Shown here piece by piece: positions 1 to 4,477 of a DNA stretch of 5,531 nucleotides. Position 1 is the stretch's first letter, and each line of letters begins with the position of its first letter. The notes beneath the pieces were generated by a model. It searched no databases, was not told the DNA's origin, and worked only from the letters and a program-made list of their open reading frames with translations. Source of the DNA: Actinomycetota bacterium (GTDB lineage: Bacteria; Actinomycetota; Acidimicrobiia; Acidimicrobiales; Ilumatobacteraceae); assembly GCA_009703975.1 (NCBI GenBank), contig WLFB01000097.1:1-5531 (forward strand), given 5' to 3'. The translations under genes were made by a program, and so were the position numbers.

Positions 1-1
1 A

Positions 2-781
2 GGGCGTGGAAACCAAACGAGTGCCTGCCCTGTCAAAGTCGCGGCTCTAGAAATGGGGCTTGAAGTTTCTCACTCATTGAGTGATGCGGTTGCATTAGTT
101 GGCACATCAAATGACTTGCTTGGGGTTGTCGTGGCTTATGGCGAATTAATTTCGATGGATGTGCTGAGTGTTGTGCCAATGATCAATGTGCATTTTTCGT
201 TGTTGCCTCGCTGGCGCGGAGCAGCGCCAGTTGAGCGCGCGATTCTCGCTGGCGATGAAACAACAGGCGTGTGCATTATGCGAGTCGTAGAGTCTCTTGA
301 CCAAGGCGAAGTTTTTAGTCGTATTGAGATGCCGATTTCGTCTACCGACACGCTTACCTCGTTGCGCCAGAAATTGCTAGATGCTTCGCTTCCGCTATTG
401 GTTAGTGCGGTTAAAAATAGATTAGGTGATGGCGTTGCTCAAAGCGGAGAGCCGGTCTATGCCAAAAAAATCTCTAATAGTGATTTACAAATTGATTGGA
501 GCAATACTGCAATTCAAATAGACCGTCTGATTCGTATCGGTGGGGCATACACGCATATTGGTGGCAAGAGACTCAAAATTGTGAAGGCACACATTGTCGC
601 AGAATCAATGACGACCACAAGTTACGGTGCGATCAAGATAATTTCTCGACACGAGTGCGAAGTGCAAACCGGCTCTGGCAGTATTTCGCTGATTGAAGTG
701 CAACCCGAAGGTAAGTCAGTTATGAAAGTTGACGGTTGGCTCAATGGGGCCAGAATCGAAACCGGCGCCGTATTGGGTTAA
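2..781 (+). CDS. fmt: Methionyl-tRNA formyltransferase, 5' partial
   Basis: Transfers a formyl group from 10-formyltetrahydrofolate to Met-tRNA(fMet) in the cytoplasm for translation initiation. The frame is open from base 2, so the gene starts outside the window; 259 residues are visible, and about 50 N-terminal residues are missing compared with the usual length of about 310. The conserved stretch INVHFSLLPRWRGAAP carries the family's catalytic Asn and His (residues 62 and 64 of the visible part). The Asp of SLDQGEVF (residue 100) matches the third catalytic residue. The first visible residues, ending in PVKVAALE, match the PVK-containing loop ahead of the second half of the formyltransferase domain. 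The C-terminal tRNA-binding domain begins near KKISNSDLQIDW. The loop before GGKRLKIVKA (bases 521-580) is shorter than the NPWPGA type of E. coli. The gene converges on the DUF1844-like gene. The ATG at 53 is internal, because homology continues upstream. Confidence 0.95.
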   Translation, partial: GRGNQTSACPVKVAALEMGLEVSHSLSDAVALVGTSNDLLGVVVAYGELISMDVLSVVPMINVHFSLLPRWRGAAPVERAILAGDETTGVCIMRVVESLDQGEVFSRIEMPISSTDTLTSLRQKLLDASLPLLVSAVKNRLGDGVAQSGEPVYAKKISNSDLQIDWSNTAIQIDRLIRIGGAYTHIGGKRLKIVKAHIVAESMTTTSYGAIKIISRHECEVQTGSGSISLIEVQPEGKSVMKVDGWLNGARIETGAVLG

Positions 782-783
782 TT

Positions 784-799
784 GGTTTCGGCCGAAACT
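784..799. terminator. Small hairpin between convergent genes, possible weak terminator
   Basis: The perfect palindrome GTTTCGGCCGAAAC (785-798) begins four bases after the fmt stop. It can form a 5-bp stem with a GGCC loop, plus a G:U pair outside. It is followed on the + strand only by TTTAAA, so it is a poor intrinsic terminator by usual criteria. It lies between convergent genes, where a bidirectional terminator would be expected; the assignment is inference. Confidence 0.3.
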
Positions 800-802
800 T
801 TA

Positions 803-823
803 AACTAGCCAGTTTCGCTAGTT
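803..823. repeat. Inverted repeat overlapping the DUF1844-like stop codon
   Basis: AACTAGC (803-809) and GCTAGTT (817-823) are perfect reverse complements separated by 7 bases. The right arm covers the TAG stop and last codon of the minus-strand gene. A second pairing, GAAACT (794-799) with AGTTTC (811-816), is mutually exclusive with both this stem and the one at 784-799. It could be part of a shared 3'-end structure. No long T tract follows on either strand. Confidence 0.4.
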
Positions 824-1114
824 AACTTCACTAGTTAATTTAACGTAGACGATCCGAATATTCGCCAGCGCATCTTTAAACGTTGCATAGTCATCGCCAA
901 GACGATCGCCAAGAGTGTCGACAATCGCAGCCAAGGCGTCTATGGCCAATCGTGCATCATCAAGTCGTGGCGGATTAGCGCCCAAGTGAATGGCCGCAAG
1001 TTCGTAAAGCCCGACTACGTGGTTTGCCACGACTACATTGGCCGGGGTCTCAGCTAGGCGAGCGCGAGCGTCGGCCAAAGCCTGTGCTTGTTCTGGGGTG
1101 GGGTTCTGATCCAT
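818..1114 (-). CDS. DUF1844-like small protein
   Basis: A 98-residue protein starting MDQNPTPEQAQ and ending KLTSEVN. After a charged, Ala-rich N-terminal helix (about residues 5-20) comes a segment resembling DUF1844 proteins: VVVANHVVGLYELAAIHLG, then LDDARLAIDALAAIVDTLG, then a final helix near YATFKDALANIRIVYVKL. This matches my memory of the family's pattern (Leu/Ala helix, LG, then a DLxxARxxIDxL-like helix), and such genes are commonly found next to infC in Actinobacteria. Its function is unknown. No signal peptide or membrane segment is evident. The start at 1114 is chosen over ATG 1126 because a good -10 element covers 1125-1130 and there is no Shine-Dalgarno, as in near-leaderless mRNAs. 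The open frame continues upstream to 1336 but that part looks non-coding. The gene is divergent from infC and convergent with fmt. Confidence 0.72.
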   Translation of the reverse strand: MDQNPTPEQAQALADARARLAETPANVVVANHVVGLYELAAIHLGANPPRLDDARLAIDALAAIVDTLGDRLGDDYATFKDALANIRIVYVKLTSEVN

Positions 1115-1124
1115 ATGCGCTACC

Positions 1125-1152
1125 ATTATGGCAGCGATAACGGCAGTGTAAA
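1125..1152 (-). promoter_or_regulatory. Candidate sigma70-type promoter of the DUF1844-like gene
   Basis: On the minus strand a TTTACA -35 (1152-1147) is followed by a 16-base spacer and a CATAAT -10 (1130-1125). Each hexamer differs from consensus at one position. Expected transcription start is near 1118, only about 4 bases before ATG 1114, so the mRNA would be nearly leaderless, which agrees with the missing ribosome-binding site. Leaderless genes are common in Actinobacteria. Prediction by eye only. Confidence 0.5.
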
Positions 1153-1158
1153 TTGCCT

Positions 1159-1188
1159 TTGTCAGAAAGCAAAAGTGGAAACTAGTTT
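1159..1188 (+). promoter_or_regulatory. Weak candidate promoter for infC transcription
   Basis: TTGTCA (1159-1164) resembles a -35 with one mismatch. TAGTTT (1183-1188), 18 bases further on, keeps the first T, the A and the last T of a -10. A transcript starting near 1195 would carry the whole structured leader before infC. The -10 lies inside the palindrome at 1177-1190, as an operator would. No better + strand promoter was seen between 1115 and 1340, but the match is weak. Confidence 0.3.
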
Positions 1189-1190
1189 CC
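1177..1190. repeat. 14-base perfect palindrome, possible operator
   Basis: GGAAACTAGTTTCC is identical to its reverse complement. It sits between the divergent promoters, overlapping the weak + strand -10 and lying 25 bases upstream of the minus-strand -35. Palindromes of this size in such positions are often dimeric-regulator sites, but no regulator family is recognised. A related motif, AAACTAG then CCA then GTTTC, occurs at 802-816 at the other end of the DUF1844-like gene. Confidence 0.45.
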
Positions 1191-1229
1191 CACCTAGCCA
1201 CCAAGATTTGCGATGTTCGAAATTTGAAC

Positions 1230-1306
1230 TTGCCGATGAGTGCGTCTGGGTCGAGCTGATGCGAGTGGCATTGCCACCGCGTATCTCGACTCTCGTGCGT
1301 CGGCAA
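1230..1306 (+). promoter_or_regulatory. Nested stem structure in the infC leader, candidate cis-regulatory RNA
   Basis: Three nested pairings are visible. The outer stem is TTGCCGA (1230-1236) with TCGGCAA (1300-1306), extendable by U:G and G:C. The middle stem is GTCGAG (1250-1255) with CTCGAC (1285-1290), extendable outward by G:U and G:C. The inner hairpin pairs GCG, a bulged A and GTGGC (1261-1269) with GCCACCGC (1273-1280) around an ATT loop. The structure ends 37 bases before the AGGAGG site. There is no T tract after it, so it is not an intrinsic terminator. Leaders of infC-rpmI-rplT operons are autoregulated by bL20 in Bacillus and E. coli, so a similar role is conceivable. No known Rfam class was recognised. 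Confidence 0.45.
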
Positions 1307-1343
1307 ACTCAAGTTTGAACTTCGAGTTTTATCCAATACGAAG

Positions 1344-1349
1344 AGGAGG
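1344..1349 (+). promoter_or_regulatory. Strong Shine-Dalgarno AGGAGG upstream of infC
   Basis: A perfect AGGAGG. Its 9-base spacing fits TTG 1359, not ATA 1379 (29 bases away). Every in-frame infC codon it could serve directly lies upstream of the in-frame TGA at 1370-1372. It therefore points to the mini-ORF, or to a frameshift error in the sequence between it and infC. Confidence 0.7.
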
Positions 1350-1358
1350 CACAGCCGC

Positions 1359-1382
1359 TTGTCAAGCAGTGAACAGTCATAG
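1359..1382 (+). CDS. Possible 7-codon leader mini-ORF ahead of infC
   Basis: TTG 1359 reads MSSSEQS and stops at TAG 1380-1382. It has the best ribosome-binding site in the region (AGGAGG, 9-base spacer). The stop overlaps the proposed ATA start of infC as ATAG, the geometry of translational coupling. It may be a leader peptide that delivers ribosomes to the weak infC start. It could instead be the true infC N-terminus cut off by a one-base error: a shift of -1 at 1379 fuses MSSSEQS directly to the infC frame. No slippery heptamer is visible. Evidence is positional only. Confidence 0.35.
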   Translation: MSSSEQS

Positions 1383-2053
1383 CACCGCCAACAAATGAGC
1401 CACGCTACAACGACCGAATTCGAGCCAAACAGGTTCGTCTCGTCGATGCAGATGGATCACAAGTCGGAGTCGTCAGTATTGAAGATGCACTTGAGCGATC
1501 TCGCAAGGTTGATTTAGACCTTGTTGAAGTTGCTCCGTTAGCCGAACCACCTGTATGTCGAATTATGGACTACGGAAAGTTCCGTTACGAAGAAGCGCAA
1601 AGACTGAAAGAGTCCCGCAAAAAAACGGTGCAGATAACGATGAAGGAAGTCAAGTTCAAGCCGAAGATTGCCAAAGGAGACTTTGACACCAAGGTGCGCC
1701 ATATGCTCGGGTTTCTCGACGAAGGCCACAAGGTGAAAGTCACTCTGCAATTTAGAGGTCGCGAAATGGCTCACCCCGAGTTAGGTACGAAGATTTTGGA
1801 TGCAGTGATCGAACAACTCGGTCAAATCGCCAAAGTCGACACATCGGCTCGCCTCGAAGGTCGAAACATGACGATGGTTCTTTCGCCAGACAAAAAAGCA
1901 GTAAAACGCCCAGCCTCTGTTAAACCAGCAGACGCAAAGCCGCAAAGTTCGAACCCGCCAACTATTTCAAATACAAATCTCAAAACGACAACCGAAACGG
2001 AGAATCAAAATGCCGAAGATGAAAACATCCAAGACAGCAAAGAAGCGATTTAA
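1379..2053 (+). CDS. infC: Translation initiation factor IF-3
   Basis: Binds the 30S subunit, blocks premature 50S joining and rejects wrong initiator tRNA or start codons. The 224-residue product has the IF3 N-domain ([16 protein letters not shown], then DLDLVEVAP and [15 protein letters not shown], about residues 11-71). A basic linker (about 72-90) follows, then the C-domain with [36 protein letters not shown] and GRNMTMVL (to about 170). Residues 171-224 form a Lys/Pro/Ser/Thr/Asn-rich low-complexity tail, which is also extended in other actinobacterial IF3s. No ATG, GTG or TTG exists in frame before M63 at 1565, and an in-frame TGA lies at 1370. ATA 1379 is the most plausible start, giving (M)[13 protein letters not shown]. 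Non-canonical infC starts are known (AUU in E. coli). The last 44 bases overlap rpmI. Confidence 0.93.
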   Translation: MAPPTNEPRYNDRIRAKQVRLVDADGSQVGVVSIEDALERSRKVDLDLVEVAPLAEPPVCRIMDYGKFRYEEAQRLKESRKKTVQITMKEVKFKPKIAKGDFDTKVRHMLGFLDEGHKVKVTLQFRGREMAHPELGTKILDAVIEQLGQIAKVDTSARLEGRNMTMVLSPDKKAVKRPASVKPADAKPQSSNPPTISNTNLKTTTETENQNAEDENIQDSKEAI

Positions 2054-2207
2054 AAAGACTGGTACGGGCAAACTTCGTCGTCAACAGTCAATGCGTCAGC
2101 ACTTGTTCGAGCACAAATCAAGTGAGCGAACACGACGTCTTGATGGCACCGTTGACGTTCACACCGGTGACGTTAAGCGCATCAAGCGACTTCTCGCAGA
2201 GCGATAA
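2010..2207 (+). CDS. rpmI: 50S ribosomal protein bL35
   Basis: A 65-residue basic protein of the large ribosomal subunit, full length for the family. The N-terminus [24 protein letters not shown] is not quoted further, but its first part [15 protein letters not shown] is the family signature, followed by an S..RRLDG segment and a basic C-terminus with VKRIKRLL. The ATG lies inside the 3' end of infC, overlapping by 44 bases in a different frame. A GGAG (1999-2002) with a 7-base spacer supports this start. The overlap suggests translational coupling to infC, as in other infC-rpmI-rplT operons. It is followed by a 65-base spacer before rplT. Confidence 0.96.
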   Translation: MPKMKTSKTAKKRFKKTGTGKLRRQQSMRQHLFEHKSSERTRRLDGTVDVHTGDVKRIKRLLAER

Positions 2208-2272
2208 ATCGCACAAGTTATTTAAATAGTTCATTGACCAGCTAACCGAATTTTGATTGAAAGGATTTCAAA

Positions 2273-2629
2273 ATGGCACGAGTAAAACGCGCAGTTCACG
2301 CCCGCAAAAAACACAAGGCGATTCTCGAAAAAGCTAAAGGATATTACGGCGATCGTAGTCGTACGTTTCGCTCTGCGAACGAACAAGTACTTCACTCAGG
2401 ACAGTATGCATTTCGTGACCGTCGTGCAAAGAAGGGCGAGTTTCGTAGTTTGTGGATTCAGCGAATCAATGCTGGATGTCGACTTCACGACATGAGTTAC
2501 AGTCGTTTTATTGCTGGTTTGTCAAAGGCAGGCATTGTTGTCGATCGAAAGATCCTCGCAGACCTTGCAGTGCACGATGAAAAAGCATTCGCGCAATTAG
2601 TTGAAACTGCTAAGGGCGCACTCGTCTGA
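2273..2629 (+). CDS. rplT: 50S ribosomal protein bL20
   Basis: A 118-residue 23S rRNA-binding protein needed for early 50S assembly, normal in length. The long basic N-terminal arm begins [18 protein letters not shown], with the conserved [13 protein letters not shown] following. The globular half carries [18 protein letters not shown], then [22 protein letters not shown] and a final F..LVETAK helix. GAAAGGA (2259-2265) with a 7-base spacer fixes the start. In E. coli and Bacillus this protein represses its own operon by binding the mRNA leader; whether it does so here is unknown. Its TGA stop overlaps the proposed CTG start of the next gene. Confidence 0.97.
   Translation: MARVKRAVHARKKHKAILEKAKGYYGDRSRTFRSANEQVLHSGQYAFRDRRAKKGEFRSLWIQRINAGCRLHDMSYSRFIAGLSKAGIVVDRKILADLAVHDEKAFAQLVETAKGALV
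2612..2616 (+). promoter_or_regulatory. Moderate ribosome-binding site for the CTG-started methyltransferase gene
   Basis: AAGGG at the end of rplT lies 9 bases before CTG 2626. It is the only purine-rich site near the conserved N-terminus of the downstream protein and helps to choose that start. Spacing and match are acceptable, not strong. An in-frame TAA at 2611-2613 excludes any earlier start. Confidence 0.45.
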
Positions 2630-3396
2630 GTCTCACGCAATTAGCGTTCACGAGCAATCGTGTTCAGCGTCTACGAAGATTATGTAACGACAAGTCTGAA
2701 CGAGCGCAAGAGAATGCGTTCGTTATTGAAGGCGCGACATTAATTGACGAAGCGATTAGTGCTGGCTGGCAGATTGAGTCTCAATTTGTTGCGCCTGGTG
2801 CGAGTCCATGTTCGGGTGCCGGAAGCGCAGTTAACGACTTAGCTCCTGGCGTTATCGAACGCGTCGCGTCGACAAATTCTCCGCAACCAGTTATGGCGAT
2901 TGCTTTGAAGCGTGAAGTTGACATTGCCGATCTTGGTTCTGCAAAAAAGTCAGACTGGATTGTTGTTGTCGACAAAATTTCAGACCCAGGAAACCTCGGC
3001 ACTATTTTGCGTTCGGCAGAGGCAGCTGGTGCATCGGCCGTTGTTCTTACTAGTGGCACAGTTGACGCGTTTAGTCCGAAAGTCGTTCGTGCGTCGGCTG
3101 GTGCACTATTCAATGTGCCGATTTACGAAGGTGCAACGATTGAGCAAGTAGCAGATCTTGGGTTTGCATTATGGGGATCATCGAGTCATGAAATGCCAAA
3201 CTCGAGCAGTTTTACGGCCACAGATCTCTCTGGCAAAGTAGCTATCGTGCTCGGCAACGAAGCCCACGGATTATCGGCAAGCACGAAGGTTGATGGTTGG
3301 TTGACGATTCCACATGCTGGTCGCGGTGAGAGTCTTAACGTCGCAATGGCGGCAACTCTTTTGTGTTTTGAAGTTAAACGTCAACACGAGATTTAG
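2626..3396 (+). CDS. SpoU/TrmH-family RNA 2'-O-methyltransferase (TsnR/RlmB-like)
   Basis: Predicted S-adenosylmethionine-dependent ribose methyltransferase of rRNA or tRNA, with a trefoil-knot (SPOUT) fold; the target base cannot be told from sequence. The 256-residue reading has an N-terminal substrate-binding domain (RVQRLRRL, then [14 protein letters not shown], residues 12-44). SpoU motif 1 is [16 protein letters not shown] (120-135, with N123 and R129). Motif 2 is [13 protein letters not shown] (205-217, N211 and E212). Motif 3 is [16 protein letters not shown] (228-243, S236 and N238). No ATG, GTG or TTG occurs in frame before 2893, which would delete 89 residues of conserved domain. 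CTG 2626, overlapping the rplT stop as CTGA, gives the expected length. Mycobacterium tuberculosis has tsnR in the same place after rplT. Confidence 0.92.
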   Translation: MSLTQLAFTSNRVQRLRRLCNDKSERAQENAFVIEGATLIDEAISAGWQIESQFVAPGASPCSGAGSAVNDLAPGVIERVASTNSPQPVMAIALKREVDIADLGSAKKSDWIVVVDKISDPGNLGTILRSAEAAGASAVVLTSGTVDAFSPKVVRASAGALFNVPIYEGATIEQVADLGFALWGSSSHEMPNSSSFTATDLSGKVAIVLGNEAHGLSASTKVDGWLTIPHAGRGESLNVAMAATLLCFEVKRQHEI

Positions 3397-3448
3397 CAGA
3401 ATAATTAAACGCGACGCACTGCATCACTGAGACTAAAGTTAAATAGCG
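3397..3448 (+). other. 52-base spacer before pheS without terminator
   Basis: No stem with a T tract is visible, so readthrough from the methyltransferase gene into pheS is likely. No Shine-Dalgarno precedes ATG 3449. The AT-rich TTAAAT (3439-3444) or TAAAGT (3434-3439) could be the -10 of an internal promoter giving a nearly leaderless pheS mRNA, but no convincing -35 was found. Confidence 0.3.
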
Positions 3449-4477
3449 ATGTCTGATCAATCAGTTGTTACTGCGATGACACAAGCTGTCGAGTTGGCGC
3501 AAAATAACGCACTGGCTGCGATTTCGACGGCGAAAGACTTATCTGCGGTTAAAACTTTGACCGCAGATTTGAATAAAAAAGATAGCCCGCTGAACACGTT
3601 AAAGAGCGACCTTGGCAAACTGACATCTGTTGATGACAAACGCACAATGGGGCAGTTATTAAATACTGCATCGCAGTCAGTTAATGCAGCATTGCTGACA
3701 AGATCAACCGAACTTGAATCGTTAGAGATCTCGGCGAGAGTTGCGCGCGAAGCAATGGATCTCAGCGAGTTCACTACTCGTCGCAAACGTGGTCACACTC
3801 ACATAGTTACGCAAGCGACTCAGCGTCTTGAAGACGTTTTTATTGGTCTTGGTTTTCAAATTGCTGAAGGCCCTGAGGTTGAGACAGATTTTTATAACTT
3901 CGAAGCCTTAAATATGCCGAAGTCGCACCCCGCTCGCTCAGAGTTTGACACGATGTTTCTCGAATACGGCGATCCAAATTCGGTTTTATTGCGCACGCAC
4001 ACGTCGCCAGTGCAAATTCGCGTAATGCAGACCTGGCAGCCACCGATCTATGCGATCATGCCTGGCCGAGTATTTCGCCGTGACACGCCTGATGCAACTC
4101 ACATGCCCGTGTTTCATCAGATCGAAGGTTTAGTAATTGATCGTGGAATTACGTTTGCCCACCTAGCTGGCACGATCGAAGCATTCACGAAAGCATTTTT
4201 CGGCAACGAATTCACGAGCCGATTACGTCCGTCGTTTTTTCCGTTTACTGAGCCGAGTGCCGAGTTTGATATTCGTCGCGCCGATGGTGAATGGATTGAA
4301 CTTGGTGGTTGCGGAATGGTCCACCCAAATGTTTTGATTAGTGGAGGCATCGACCCAGAAGAGTTCAGTGGTTTTGCTTTCGGATTCGGAATTGATCGCA
4401 TGGCCAAAGAGCGGCACAATGTCGAAGACATTCGCGAAATGTATACCAATGATCTGCGTTTCTTGAGGCAGTTCTAA
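3449..4477 (+). CDS. pheS: Phenylalanine--tRNA ligase alpha subunit
   Basis: Catalytic subunit of the alpha2-beta2 synthetase that charges tRNA-Phe with phenylalanine using ATP. It has 342 residues, normal for the family. Residues 1-95 form the helical, probably coiled-coil N-terminal arm that contacts tRNA. The class II core follows: GFQIAEGPEVETDFYNFEAL (135-154) with motif 1 character, then MPKSHPAR, and motif 2 with its arginine in FRRDTPDATHMPVFHQIEG (209-227). The phenylalanine-pocket segment is FTEPSAEFDI (266-275), followed by ELGGCGMVHP, and motif 3 is GFAFGFGIDR (308-317). The start at 3449 gives the usual arm, although no Shine-Dalgarno precedes it. The stop overlaps pheT by one base (TAATG), so the two subunits are probably translationally coupled. 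Confidence 0.97.
   Translation: MSDQSVVTAMTQAVELAQNNALAAISTAKDLSAVKTLTADLNKKDSPLNTLKSDLGKLTSVDDKRTMGQLLNTASQSVNAALLTRSTELESLEISARVAREAMDLSEFTTRRKRGHTHIVTQATQRLEDVFIGLGFQIAEGPEVETDFYNFEALNMPKSHPARSEFDTMFLEYGDPNSVLLRTHTSPVQIRVMQTWQPPIYAIMPGRVFRRDTPDATHMPVFHQIEGLVIDRGITFAHLAGTIEAFTKAFFGNEFTSRLRPSFFPFTEPSAEFDIRRADGEWIELGGCGMVHPNVLISGGIDPEEFSGFAFGFGIDRMAKERHNVEDIREMYTNDLRFLRQF

Noticed and set aside
53..55. ATG 53 as the fmt start
   Set aside because: The frame is open and homologous up to base 2, so this Met is internal.
1088..1318. 76-codon + strand ORF across the intergenic region
   Set aside because: No ribosome-binding site, Cys- and Trp-rich composition without family resemblance, and it overlaps the DUF1844-like start and the leader structure.
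1223..1322. Direct repeat TTTGAACTT at 1223-1231 and 1314-1322
   Set aside because: Only two 9-base copies of simple composition. They flank the leader structure but give no clear pairing or mobile-element signature.
1115..1336. Upstream extension of the DUF1844-like frame to a 172-residue protein
   Set aside because: The added 74 residues are rich in Arg, Ser, His and Trp, unlike the rest of the protein. They cover the promoter, the palindrome and the structured leader, and do not resemble the family.
1377..1382. Programmed frameshift joining the TTG mini-ORF to infC
   Set aside because: No slippery heptamer or downstream pseudoknot is visible. Overlap-coupled reinitiation or a sequence error explains the geometry more simply.
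1395..1517. 40-codon ORF from ATG 1395 in another frame of infC
   Set aside because: It overlaps the highly conserved IF3 N-domain, and its product looks like a shadow with no recognisable motif.
1565..1567. ATG 1565 as the infC start
   Set aside because: It would remove 62 residues that match the IF3 N-domain, including [15 protein letters not shown] and PPVCRI.
2219..2228. TATTTAAATA palindrome in the rpmI-rplT spacer
   Set aside because: A short AT-only palindrome in an AT-rich spacer; expected by chance.
2893..2895. ATG 2893 as the SpoU methyltransferase start
   Set aside because: It would remove the conserved N-terminal RNA-binding domain, which is continuous upstream in the same frame.
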